This document shows positions 24,885-32,808 of a stretch of 32,888 bases of DNA, in pieces. Below the pieces are notes generated by a model. The model was not told where the DNA came from and ran no database searches. It worked only from the letters and a program-made list of their open reading frames with translations. The stretch's first letter is position 1. Every line of letters starts with the position of its first letter. Both the position numbers and the translations under genes were made by a program. This DNA comes from an unicellular cyanobacterium SU2 (GTDB taxonomy: Bacteria; Cyanobacteriota; Cyanobacteriia; Cyanobacteriales; Microcystaceae): assembly GCA_002110465.1 (NCBI GenBank), contig NEED01000077.1, positions 1-32,888 on the forward strand, in the 5' to 3' direction.

Positions 24885-25067
24885 CTAGGTCAACTTCACG
24901 AACCCATAAAAAGCAAACCAAATCAGTATCAGAATCAGGAGAATATAACCTGCGCCTTTGTAGTACTTCTTTGAAAGTTTGGCGTCCTTGCCATAAGCCC
25001 AAATGAGGTATCCAATAAAAGCCGTTGCGAATAGCGCTGCGAAGATGATTCTACCGGTTGTAAACAT
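24885..25067 (-). CDS. 60-aa membrane protein
   Basis: The short protein has two membrane helices (IIFAALFATAFIGYLIWAY and GAGYILLILILIWFAFYGFV) joined by a basic loop (GKDAKLSKKYYKGA). I recall similar ~60-residue proteins in many Flavobacteriia with no known function. The start ATG follows a charge-poor leader MFTTGR. It lies 34 bases upstream of the MltF-like gene on the same strand and may be co-transcribed with it. Coding status rests on the helix pattern and the fit in the gap. Confidence 0.68.
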   Translation of the reverse strand: MFTTGRIIFAALFATAFIGYLIWAYGKDAKLSKKYYKGAGYILLILILIWFAFYGFVKLT

Positions 25068-25158
25068 GTGTGCAAATCTGCAATTAAAACAGGAATTGCT
25101 CGTAAGAGTTCAACTTCTCGTATTGGCTTATTACATTCGGTGAAATAATCAATCGACG

Positions 25159-26280
25159 ATGGCAAAAGCAGAGAAAGGCAAGAAAACAAAGGCTCAACCC
25201 GAAAAGGTGTTGAACCAAGACTCAATGAAGTTCTTAGAACGTTACTTAAACAATCCGTCACCTACAGGATTTGAGTCGGAAGGGCAGAAGATTTGGCTCG
25301 ATTACATTAAACCTTACATAGACGAGTACTTCGTTGACACCTATGGTACGGTGGTAGGCGTCGTTAACCCTAAAGCCGAGTACAAAGTAGTCATTGAAGC
25401 GCATGCCGATGAGATTTCATGGTTTGTACATTACATAGATGATAATGGTTTCATCTACGTCAAGAGAAATGGTGGTTCTGATCACCAAATTGCACCTTCA
25501 AAGCGTGTGAATATTCATACCGATAAAGGTGTTGTAAAGGCTGTATTTGGATGGCCAGCGATTCATACGCGTAGAGCGGGAAAAGAAACCAACCCTACTG
25601 CAGACAATATTTTCTTGGATTGCGGTGGCCGATCAAAGAAAGAAGTAGAAGACATGGGTGTTCATGTTGGATGTGTTGTAACGTATCCGGATGAGTTCAT
25701 GGTCTTGAATAAAGATCACTTGGTAGGACGAGCTCTTGATAATAGAATGGGTGGTTTTATGATTGCAGAAGTTGCAAGAATGTTACACGAAACCAAGGTT
25801 AAGTTGCCATTTGGTCTCTACATTGTAAATGCAGTGCAGGAAGAAGTAGGCCTTCGCGGAGCAGAGATGATTGTAGAGCGCATACGGCCAAATGCTGCCA
25901 TCGTAACAGATGTTTGTCATGATACCAATACGCCGATGATTAAGAAGCTTGAACAGGGTGATTTTAAGTCTGGCGATGGACCGGTTATTAGCTATGCGCC
26001 TTCTGTTCAAAACAACCTGAGAAAACTGATTCTTGATGCCGCAGATGCGAATGGTATTCCATTTCAACGCATGGCTGCCAGTAGATGGACAGGCACCGAT
26101 ACCGACGCATTCGCCTTTGGTGCAGGCGGTGTAGCCTCAGCGCTTATCAGCCTTCCACTGCGTTATATGCACACTACCGTAGAGATGGTGCACAAAGACG
26201 ACGTGGAGAATGTGATTCGACTGATCTACCAAGCATTACAAAAGATCAAAAACAACCACGATTTCCGCTATTTGAAATAG
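25159..26280 (+). CDS. M42-family metallo-aminopeptidase
   Basis: The 373-aa cytoplasmic enzyme belongs to the M42 (glutamyl aminopeptidase/TET) family, which forms large particles that trim peptides. The metal and catalytic residues are visible: H82 and D84 in EAHADEISW, the bridging D194 in ALDNRMGG, the E228-E229 pair in QEEVGLRGAE, D251 in VTDVCHDT and H338 in RYMHTTVEMVH. The position after HADE is Ile-Ser, where many members have Ile-Gly. The first ~20 residues form a Lys-rich extension (MAKAEKGKKTKAQPEK) not needed for the fold. The gene is followed by a strong hairpin shared with the convergent lipoprotein gene. Frv-type endoglucanase names in databases refer to the same family. Confidence 0.94.
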   Translation: MAKAEKGKKTKAQPEKVLNQDSMKFLERYLNNPSPTGFESEGQKIWLDYIKPYIDEYFVDTYGTVVGVVNPKAEYKVVIEAHADEISWFVHYIDDNGFIYVKRNGGSDHQIAPSKRVNIHTDKGVVKAVFGWPAIHTRRAGKETNPTADNIFLDCGGRSKKEVEDMGVHVGCVVTYPDEFMVLNKDHLVGRALDNRMGGFMIAEVARMLHETKVKLPFGLYIVNAVQEEVGLRGAEMIVERIRPNAAIVTDVCHDTNTPMIKKLEQGDFKSGDGPVISYAPSVQNNLRKLILDAADANGIPFQRMAASRWTGTDTDAFAFGAGGVASALISLPLRYMHTTVEMVHKDDVENVIRLIYQALQKIKNNHDFRYLK

Positions 26281-26303
26281 TGAAACGTAGATGAACTAAA
26301 GCA

Positions 26304-26336
26304 AAAAGCCCCGCACTTGCGGGGCTTTTCTTTTTG
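26304..26336. terminator. Bidirectional terminator
   Basis: AAAAGCCCCGC pairs perfectly with GCGGGGCTTTT around ACTT, followed by CTTTTTG on the plus strand. It lies between the convergent M42 (+) and lipoprotein (-) genes. Confidence 0.93.
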
Positions 26337-26350
26337 TAATATCTCAATGT

Positions 26351-27064
26351 TTAGAGCATGCCCAATACAATCAGGGCAAAATACATCAAAGCCGTTAGGC
26401 CTAAGAATATCCAGGAAAGCATGAATGCAGCTCTTGACGCAGCATTTGTGTCTTTGTACTTCCATCCAAGTAAAAGCCCGCCCAAAAGAAGAGCTATCTG
26501 AAGTAATGTTAGCAATAAGACTCCACCGGTAAGGAAAGGAACGAATGCATTCACAGCCAGGGCTGCAAACAGAATGGATCCCATAATGGATAAAAACAGT
26601 GCCCATCCTGATCGTCTTTTAACAGCAGATTTCTTTTTGAAGTTGCTTATCAATAAGTCTTTGGGGGTGTACTGTTTTGTGCTTCCCGAGAAAATCAACG
26701 GAGCAGCCGGTGCCGTTGCATCGAACTGAATAGGCAATGTTTGATTTGAAGCAGCGATTAATTCAACCTTGTTTTCTTCAGTTGATTCTTCCTCTTCTTC
26801 AACATCTTCAATAGCATCTTCTTTGATCGGAGCCGGTGTTTGAGCAACCAATTGGTCTTCTGAATAAACATCCTGTTGATGTTCGGCGATTACCTCAGCG
26901 TCTTGGTGTTGTCGATGCTTTAAATCCAGGTTTAAGTGAAAGCCTGGAAGATGCTTTCGCTTTTGAATCAAACGATTAGAAACCACATCTTGCTGATTGC
27001 TGCAAGAACTCAATACCGTAAGCAATGCGATGATCAGAGGGGTTACAATCTTAAGGGTACGCAT
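26351..27064 (-). CDS. Lipoprotein with QKRKHxPGFHL motif and C-terminal membrane helices
   Basis: The 237-aa protein has a lipoprotein signal (LTVLSSC, Cys21). A basic patch follows, NRLIQKRKHLPGFHLNL at 30-46. I recall variants of this patch (QKRKYxxGFH) shortly after the lipid Cys in other Bacteroidota proteins. Next comes an acidic linker (EDAIEDVEEEEESTEEN), a basic segment (KKKSAVKRRSG) and about three membrane helices (LFLSIMGSILFAALAV, LLLTLLQIALLLGGLLLG, FMLSWIFLGLTALMYFAL). A lipid anchor and several helices in one chain is unusual and would place the linker in the periplasm. The C-terminal part resembles small DUF4190-like membrane domains. Function unknown. The 226-base gap to yidC holds only the yidC promoter and ribosome binding site. 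Confidence 0.78.
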   Translation of the reverse strand: MRTLKIVTPLIIALLTVLSSCSNQQDVVSNRLIQKRKHLPGFHLNLDLKHRQHQDAEVIAEHQQDVYSEDQLVAQTPAPIKEDAIEDVEEEEESTEENKVELIAASNQTLPIQFDATAPAAPLIFSGSTKQYTPKDLLISNFKKKSAVKRRSGWALFLSIMGSILFAALAVNAFVPFLTGGVLLLTLLQIALLLGGLLLGWKYKDTNAASRAAFMLSWIFLGLTALMYFALIVLGML

Positions 27065-27257
27065 AGGGTTGATTCAATTTAGTCTAGCCTTTAACGGCCG
27101 CCGCAAAGTATTGAAATTTTCGAAATGTTGGGCTGAGTGAGTCTGTTTAGGCAGAACTAGCCTTTTCAAAACTTGCGGTGCTTCTTAACCATGTGTATAG
27201 CTATTTGTCCATTTGTCAATTCCTTGATAAATCGCGCTTTTCATTGCGCTGAACCGC

Positions 27258-27283
27258 TACCTTTGCCCGCTCATTTGGAGGAG
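27258..27283 (+). promoter_or_regulatory. yidC -7 element and Shine-Dalgarno sequence
   Basis: TACCTTTG at 27258-27265 fits TAnnTTTG. GGAGGAG at 27277-27283, eight bases before the ATG, is a strong Shine-Dalgarno match, rare among the genes of this window. Confidence 0.6.
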
Positions 27284-27291
27284 TAAGAGAA

Positions 27292-29187
27292 ATGGATAGA
27301 AATACATTAACGGGTCTTGTCTTAATAGGTGTGATCCTGATTGGATACAGCTTTTGGATGCAGCCTTCTCAAGAAGAGATTGAAGCGCAAAAAAGAAAAC
27401 AAGACAGCATTGCGAACGCTGAAGTTGACGCCGCCGAGCAGCGCGCAGAAGAGGCTGTTGCAGCGATACAAGAAGATACAATAAGAGCTGCCGAAACACC
27501 AGCATTGGACTCGGTTGAGCAGGCACTTCAAGATTCGCTGGCACGTATTCAACGAAAGCGAAAGTTTGGAAGTTTTGCCGCAGCAGCTGAAGGAAATGAA
27601 GGGCTTCATACCATAGAGAATGATCATCTTAAATTGACGATCTCCAATAAGGGGGCGGCTCCTGTTCTTGGAGAATTAAAACAATATGTTACATCGGATT
27701 CAATGCCTTTGTATCTTTTTGACAAAGAGACCTCTTCATTCAATTTCAATTTCTGGGTAGATAACAATACAGAACTCAATAGTGCTGACCTCTTTTTTGA
27801 ACCTGTTGAATCGGAGATGTCATCCACCCAAGCGGTTTATCGCATATATGGTGATACAGAAGCAAGCTACCTAGAGGTGGCCTATGTTATTGACGAGGAT
27901 GCAGACTACCTGGTAAACGCTGAGATTAGTGTGCAGGGAATGGATCAGGTCTTGCGATCCAGTGAGGATTTATTTGAATTGAATTGGCAGCTTCAAGCTC
28001 CTACACACGAAAAGAGTAGAGAGCAAGAGCAAATGAAAACAACCATGTATTACAAGTACATGGATGACGAGGCTGATTACATTTCTGAGAGCAACTACGA
28101 AGCAGAAGACCTCGAAGCGAGCATCCACTGGGTATCCTTTAAGCAACAGTTCTTTTCTGCTGCCTTGATTGCAGATCAAGGTTTTTCAAAGGAGGGCGCT
28201 TCCGTTGAAACCATTGAGTTGGAAGAATTGAATTACACCAAAGGAATGGCGGCTACGGTGGGCTTATCTTTTGATAATAATCGAAATCCATCTGTTCCGT
28301 TTCGGTTTTACTTAGGGCCGAACCACTACCAAACCTTGAACGATTTAGAGATTGGTCTTGAAGATCAAATTGATCTTGGATGGACCATTTTCGGATGGGT
28401 TAACCGCTGGTTAGTGATTCCCATCTTTAATTTCTTGGATAAGCATACAGGCTTAAGCTACGGAATCATCATCTTGATTTTGACGCTGATCATTAAACTC
28501 ATGCTTTCTCCGTTGACTTGGAAGAACTACGTGTCAAGCGCCCGCATGAAGGTGTTGAAACCAGAGATTGATGAGTTGAATAAGAAGTTTGAGGGTAAGG
28601 ATGCTATGCAAAAACAACAGGCCACCATGGATCTGTACAGGAAGGCAGGCGTTAACCCCATGGCTGGTTGTGTACCTATGCTCCTACAACTTCCTATACT
28701 CTATGCAATGTTCCGCTTCTTTCCTGCCAGTATTGAATTGCGACAGGAAGCGTTTTTATGTGCAGATGACCTCAGTTCTTATGATTCCATCATGCAACTG
28801 CCTTTTGAGATTCCATTCTATGGAGATCATGTGAGCTTGTTTACGCTGATGATGGCGGTTTCTACGTTCTTCTATTCAAAGTACAACATGGATTTGAGTG
28901 GCGGTGCCAATGCACAAATGCCGCAGATGAAGGTTATGATTTACTTCATGCCGTTCATGCTCTTGTTCTTCTTTAATAGCTATTCTTCAGGATTGAGTTA
29001 CTATTATTTTACCTCTAACGTTATCACCATGATACAGCAGTTCGTTGTGAAGCGTTACTTCATTGATGAGGAGAAAATTCACAAGAAGATTCAAGAAAAC
29101 AAGAAGAAACCGAAGAAGAAGTCGAACTTTCAATCGCGTTTAGAGAAGATGGCAAAGGATCGTGGTTACCAACCACCAAAACGTTAA
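27292..29187 (+). CDS. yidC: Membrane protein insertase YidC
   Basis: The 631-aa inner-membrane protein inserts and folds membrane proteins, with or without the Sec channel. It has the N-terminal helix LTGLVLIGVILIGYSFWM, a low-complexity acidic linker, a large periplasmic beta domain (about 85-350) and the conserved Oxa1 core (about 365-590). Core landmarks are SYGIIILILTLIIKLMLSPL, NYVSSARMKVLKPEI, YRKAGVNPMAGCVPMLLQLP and MIYFMPFMLLFFFNSYSSGL. The C-terminus is strongly basic (KKPKKKS), which suits ribosome contact. Length fits the Bacteroidota type. Two lipoprotein genes follow at 9 and 19 bases, so they are probably on the same transcript. Confidence 0.97.
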   Translation: MDRNTLTGLVLIGVILIGYSFWMQPSQEEIEAQKRKQDSIANAEVDAAEQRAEEAVAAIQEDTIRAAETPALDSVEQALQDSLARIQRKRKFGSFAAAAEGNEGLHTIENDHLKLTISNKGAAPVLGELKQYVTSDSMPLYLFDKETSSFNFNFWVDNNTELNSADLFFEPVESEMSSTQAVYRIYGDTEASYLEVAYVIDEDADYLVNAEISVQGMDQVLRSSEDLFELNWQLQAPTHEKSREQEQMKTTMYYKYMDDEADYISESNYEAEDLEASIHWVSFKQQFFSAALIADQGFSKEGASVETIELEELNYTKGMAATVGLSFDNNRNPSVPFRFYLGPNHYQTLNDLEIGLEDQIDLGWTIFGWVNRWLVIPIFNFLDKHTGLSYGIIILILTLIIKLMLSPLTWKNYVSSARMKVLKPEIDELNKKFEGKDAMQKQQATMDLYRKAGVNPMAGCVPMLLQLPILYAMFRFFPASIELRQEAFLCADDLSSYDSIMQLPFEIPFYGDHVSLFTLMMAVSTFFYSKYNMDLSGGANAQMPQMKVMIYFMPFMLLFFFNSYSSGLSYYYFTSNVITMIQQFVVKRYFIDEEKIHKKIQENKKKPKKKSNFQSRLEKMAKDRGYQPPKR

Positions 29188-29196
29188 TCTGAAAGC

Positions 29197-29811
29197 ATGA
29201 ATAGAATCTTGATTATAGTAGTTCTGATGGCTGTCTCATTGGTAGCTTGTAAGAACGGTAAGAAGAGCAAAGCAGCGCAAGCCGAAACTACAGCGCAGTC
29301 TACCCCCGCATCCAAAACGGAGGCGAATACAACCGAAGTCAAAGAAGATAATGCGCAACAAGAGGAAGTTGTTTCGAATGAAGCGCTTGAGGCCAATGCC
29401 CAATCCAATGAAGAACAGCATAAACCGGCAATGGCAGAGGATGCATTCTTTATTATGCAGAGAACGCCATGTTTTGGTCAGTGTCCGGTGTACAGTTTAG
29501 AGATCAAGCAGAATGGAGCTGCCTACCTAGATGGCATCAGAAATTATGATTTCGAGGGGATGCATGTGGCTAAGCTAACCGAGTATCAAGTAGAACAGAT
29601 CAGGGCTCTGGCCGATAAGTTTGGCTATTACGACTTTAACCATGTCTATGACGCTCCTGTTACGGATCTGCCTTCCGTTACAACAGCCATACAAAACCGC
29701 GATGGCATGCATTGGGTGTACAACCGAATGGAAGCGCCAGATGCGCTGAACCAGTTTCAAATTGAGGTTGAAACGCTGATCAAGGATTTGCAGTGGTCTC
29801 CCCAAGAATGA
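29197..29811 (+). CDS. DUF6438-domain lipoprotein
   Basis: The 204-aa protein has a lipobox (VSLVAC, Cys18), then about 60 residues of low-complexity Thr/Ala/Glu linker. From about residue 82 comes a compact domain starting FFIMQRTPCFGQCPVYSLEI. The C92-x3-C96 pair, the G-x-A-Y-L-D-G strand and the helix EQIRALADKFGYYDF match the pattern I know as DUF6438. The two Cys may form a disulfide. No activity is known for the domain. It lies nine bases after yidC and 19 bases before another lipoprotein gene, likely one operon. Confidence 0.82.
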   Translation: MNRILIIVVLMAVSLVACKNGKKSKAAQAETTAQSTPASKTEANTTEVKEDNAQQEEVVSNEALEANAQSNEEQHKPAMAEDAFFIMQRTPCFGQCPVYSLEIKQNGAAYLDGIRNYDFEGMHVAKLTEYQVEQIRALADKFGYYDFNHVYDAPVTDLPSVTTAIQNRDGMHWVYNRMEAPDALNQFQIEVETLIKDLQWSPQE

Positions 29812-29830
29812 CATTTATACCCCATCAATC

Positions 29831-30403
29831 ATGAAAAAATGGATTCCTGTTCTCTTCGTTATTCCTGCCCTTTTTGTAGCAAGCTGCAGTGGTGAGGGTG
29901 AAAACACCACCAATGATGAAGCTCAAAATGCACCTGTTGATGGTCAGGAGCAATCGGCTACATCCGCTGATCAGCAAACGCATGAGACCGATGTGTATGT
30001 GTTAGACATTCCAGAAGGTTGGAACTTAGATGTAAGCCATCGAATGAATACAGAGTTTATCCTTTTCGCACCATATGATTCTACCAATAACCTCTTTCGA
30101 GAAAATGTCAATGTCTTGATTGATCCGGTTGGCGACTCATTGGGATTGGAAGGGTATGTAGAGCACGCACGAGGTATTCTGGCCGAACACATGGAAGGCT
30201 TTGGCAATTATCGCACCCGTATGGAGGAAGATCGAGCTTGGATGTACTACGATGGCGAACAACAGACGATGATCTTGCATTTTACCCAGATGTTAGCGCG
30301 TAAGGGAAATGACATTTACATCATGACGTTTACGTCTAATGCCTCCAATACGCCCAACGAGGCTGTGGCACAGGATATTATGCGGTCATTTCGGTTTAAG
30401 TAG
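29831..30403 (+). CDS. Small lipoprotein, PsbP/DUF1795-like
   Basis: The 190-aa protein has a lipoprotein signal (MKKWIPVLFVIPALFVASC, Cys19), an acidic Ser/Asn/Gln-rich linker to about residue 55, then a domain of about 130 residues. The domain starts VLDIPEGWNLDVSHRMNTEF, with NVNVLIDPVGDSLGLEGYVE, and ends QDIMRSFRFK. The layout (an opening 'P-x-GW' strand, a middle helix, and a closing 'SF' strand) resembles the PsbP/DUF1795 group of small exported domains; this is a shape match only. Its last eight bases overlap the end of the convergent EI24-like gene. Function unknown. Confidence 0.75.
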   Translation: MKKWIPVLFVIPALFVASCSGEGENTTNDEAQNAPVDGQEQSATSADQQTHETDVYVLDIPEGWNLDVSHRMNTEFILFAPYDSTNNLFRENVNVLIDPVGDSLGLEGYVEHARGILAEHMEGFGNYRTRMEEDRAWMYYDGEQQTMILHFTQMLARKGNDIYIMTFTSNASNTPNEAVAQDIMRSFRFK

Positions 30404-31157
30404 ACGCTAAACCGGTCTCTTCTTCCAATTTTAACGTTGCCGCTACCGTAGCAAAGATGGCAACGAAGCCCGCTGTCATTGGTCCAATGAATGGAACCAA
30501 CATCCATAGAGCAAAGGGGGTCCCTAGTACCACGGTTGTTTGCCGTTTTTTCCAGACAAAGGCATTGCTCTCTGCGATGGTTAAGCGTTTTCTTTCAAGG
30601 CTGTAATCCATGAAGTTGTAGCCGTAGAAATAAGCGTTGATGATAAAGAGAAGAAAAGGACTGGCCACCCCAACAACGGGTATAAAACCGATAAGGAAAC
30701 ACAGAATGGTTAGTATCAGTTGAAAGAATCCATTCTTAAGGGCTAGACCCATAGCTCGGGTTAAGTCTCTGGTGAATTGCGTAATGGAGAATGGGGGAGT
30801 TGGCTTTCCCAATGCCATGGCCACTTTCTCGCTCAGCCAAGTAAGAATAGGAGCCATTAAAAGCAGAATGATAGATCCGCCAATGAAGGCAAAGGCGAAG
30901 TAGAGTAAGATGCGCAGAATGAGCCAAAGAATCCAATAGACAACGTCGGCTAAAAAACTCATCCATTCCGGGATCCATGACTGGTTGGATAACCAACCTT
31001 CTATCCAAGTGCTTACACCTTCAGTAGCCCAGCTTGTTAAGCTGAAACCACCAACCAACACAAGCAACGTAATAATAAACGGGAACCACAAGAACCACCT
31101 TAATTGGTGTTTACCGAGAAACGATAGCGAACGACGGTATGCCTGAAGGGCACTCAT
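30396..31157 (-). CDS. EI24/CysZ-like membrane protein
   Basis: The 253-aa inner-membrane protein belongs to the EI24-domain family, which includes the sulfate permease CysZ. It has about four to six hydrophobic segments (WFLWFPFIITLLVLVGGF, VYWILWLILRILLYFAFAFI, LILTILCFLIGFIPVVGVAS, PFALWMLVPFIGPMTAGF) and the family phrases NAYFYGYNFMDYSLERKRLT and VLGTPFALWMLVPFIGP. Sulfate uptake is possible, but many EI24 proteins in Bacteroidota have no shown substrate. It starts two bases after the stop of the Crp/Fnr-like regulator, so the two form an operon. Confidence 0.88.
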   Translation of the reverse strand: MSALQAYRRSLSFLGKHQLRWFLWFPFIITLLVLVGGFSLTSWATEGVSTWIEGWLSNQSWIPEWMSFLADVVYWILWLILRILLYFAFAFIGGSIILLLMAPILTWLSEKVAMALGKPTPPFSITQFTRDLTRAMGLALKNGFFQLILTILCFLIGFIPVVGVASPFLLFIINAYFYGYNFMDYSLERKRLTIAESNAFVWKKRQTTVVLGTPFALWMLVPFIGPMTAGFVAIFATVAATLKLEEETGLAST

Positions 31158-31159
31158 AA

Positions 31160-31816
31160 TTATGTGATGTTTTGGACCAACGGAGCAAGATCAATCTGAT
31201 TGCGATGTAAGCTGATCATGCCGTTTTGCTCCATCTTTTTCAAGAGCCTTGACACCACTTCCCTTGAGGTGTTCAAGTCATCCGCAATCTGCTGGTGCGT
31301 AGTGTTGAGCAAGGTGGCTTCTAAGGTTTTCGCTTGTTTGATGAGGTAGAACTCTAGCCGCTCGTCCATAGCCTTGAAGGCAATGGCGTCAATAACAGTA
31401 AGTAATTCCTCAAAACGCGCTCGGTAGGTTTCTAAGACAAAATAGTACCAAGAACGATGTTCAAGCATGAGTGCATCCATTTTGTCTATTGGTACTAGAA
31501 TAGCCTTACTTGCCTGCATGGCACGGGCCATGACTTCTGATGTTTTCTGTTGGCTTGCACAAACCATTGAAAGGGCGCAGGCATTGCCAGGCTCGATGTA
31601 GTAAACAAAGAACTCACCGCCTTCTTCGCCTTCGCGGTAGAGTTTTACCAAGCCATCAACAATAAGCATGGTGCTTCTAAAATACTGACCAGTGCGCATC
31701 AGCTCTTCACCTTCCTCGAAGGTTTTTAAGGTGCCGAGTTCAGCTAGTTTATTGATCAGATCTTCCTCAAACAAGGGGAAGCGCTCCGTTAGAAGCTGTT
31801 TTATTTCCAAATCCAT
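31160..31816 (-). CDS. Crp/Fnr-family transcriptional regulator
   Basis: The 218-aa protein has a cyclic-nucleotide-binding-like fold (about 15-120: EEGEELMRTGQYFRSTMLIVDGLVKLYREG) and a C-terminal winged helix with the recognition segment HQQIADDLNTSREVVSRLLK (about 169-188). It carries no N-terminal Cys cluster for an iron-sulfur centre, and the usual cAMP-binding RxE motif is not seen, so the signal is unknown. It belongs to the group common in Bacteroidota. It has its own -7 element and is followed directly by the EI24-like gene, a likely target. Confidence 0.92.
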   Translation of the reverse strand: MDLEIKQLLTERFPLFEEDLINKLAELGTLKTFEEGEELMRTGQYFRSTMLIVDGLVKLYREGEEGGEFFVYYIEPGNACALSMVCASQQKTSEVMARAMQASKAILVPIDKMDALMLEHRSWYYFVLETYRARFEELLTVIDAIAFKAMDERLEFYLIKQAKTLEATLLNTTHQQIADDLNTSREVVSRLLKKMEQNGMISLHRNQIDLAPLVQNIT

Positions 31817-31836
31817 GATTGATGCCCTTTGTTGCT

Positions 31837-31844
31837 CAAAGATA
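31837..31844 (-). promoter_or_regulatory. -7 element of the Crp/Fnr gene
   Basis: On the minus strand TATCTTTG fits TAnnTTTG and ends 20 bases before the ATG at 31816. The -33 region is weak. Confidence 0.5.
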
Positions 31845-31899
31845 GCCTATGAAAGAGCTGATAGCAGCGAATTTTGATGAATGGTAAACCCTTGAGGAG

Positions 31900-32784
31900 T
31901 TATTTCCTCTTTCCGAATCCATACCACAACTGACCCCAGAAAGTAGTAGGAATCGACTCGTCTCCGGGAAAGCCAAGATCAATGGTGCCATCATCTTGAG
32001 GGATGCTGTTGGTTCTAAAAATGTAGTCCCAAATACTTAAAGAAATTCCGAAGTTAATGCCATGCTTTCGACCTTCTGGCAGGTTGTAGGCATGATGCCA
32101 AAGGTGCATCACTGGATTATTTAAGATGTATTTGAGCGGGCCATAGGTAAGGTGCACATTGGCATGGTTGAGATGGCCAATGGCAATAGCAAAGTAGAAA
32201 ACGATGTAGGCTTGTTCAGGGGCAAAGCCGCCAATGAGCATAACTGCAATGTATTTCATAGGGGTATAGAATACATTCTCCATCCAATGGTAGCGAAGGT
32301 GGGCCGCAAAGCCCATCTGTTCTACAGAATGATGAATCTTGTGAAACTGCCAGAGTACATCAAAACGGTGTAGGAGCACATGGGTAAACCATTGAATGAA
32401 ATCGGTCGCAACAAAGAAGATAAGAAGCTGAAGCCCCCAATGCATCCCTGATATGTCAATCAAAGCAAGCTCACTTAAATTACCTCCAAAGAGGTTCTTG
32501 AAGGCGAGTTCAGTAACATTGGAAAATGCCATGAAAACCACCAACTTGTAGATGTAAAAGTTGAAGAACATGTAGAAAGCGTCAAGCCAAAAGTCTTTGC
32601 GAATTATGGGCTGGTTTTTTCGCCAAGGAAAGACGATTTCCAATACCCATACAGCCAAGGAAAGAATGATCAACCACCAGAAGTAGTTCACATACCAAGG
32701 GTCAACTTGAAAGGTGATTTCTCGCCAGGTATAACCCGCGAAATCACCAAATGATTGAATGAATACTTCCCAATACCTTTCCAC
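31900..32784 (-). CDS. Sterol desaturase / fatty acid hydroxylase family protein
   Basis: The 294-aa integral membrane protein has about five helices and the di-iron histidine clusters of this superfamily: HVLLH (H135, H139), HKIHH (H148, H151, H152), H207/H211 in NHANVH, and HLWHH (H227, H230, H231) with a further H241. It should oxidise a lipid chain or ring using O2. Members act on sterols, fatty acids, carotenoids or alkylglycerols; the substrate here is unknown. The stop of an upstream partial gene is 24 bases away, so it is probably co-transcribed with it. No promoter is visible in that gap. Confidence 0.92.
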   Translation of the reverse strand: MERYWEVFIQSFGDFAGYTWREITFQVDPWYVNYFWWLIILSLAVWVLEIVFPWRKNQPIIRKDFWLDAFYMFFNFYIYKLVVFMAFSNVTELAFKNLFGGNLSELALIDISGMHWGLQLLIFFVATDFIQWFTHVLLHRFDVLWQFHKIHHSVEQMGFAAHLRYHWMENVFYTPMKYIAVMLIGGFAPEQAYIVFYFAIAIGHLNHANVHLTYGPLKYILNNPVMHLWHHAYNLPEGRKHGINFGISLSIWDYIFRTNSIPQDDGTIDLGFPGDESIPTTFWGQLWYGFGKRK

Positions 32785-32808
32785 TACTTCTATGCCTTAT
32801 CGCCTTTG

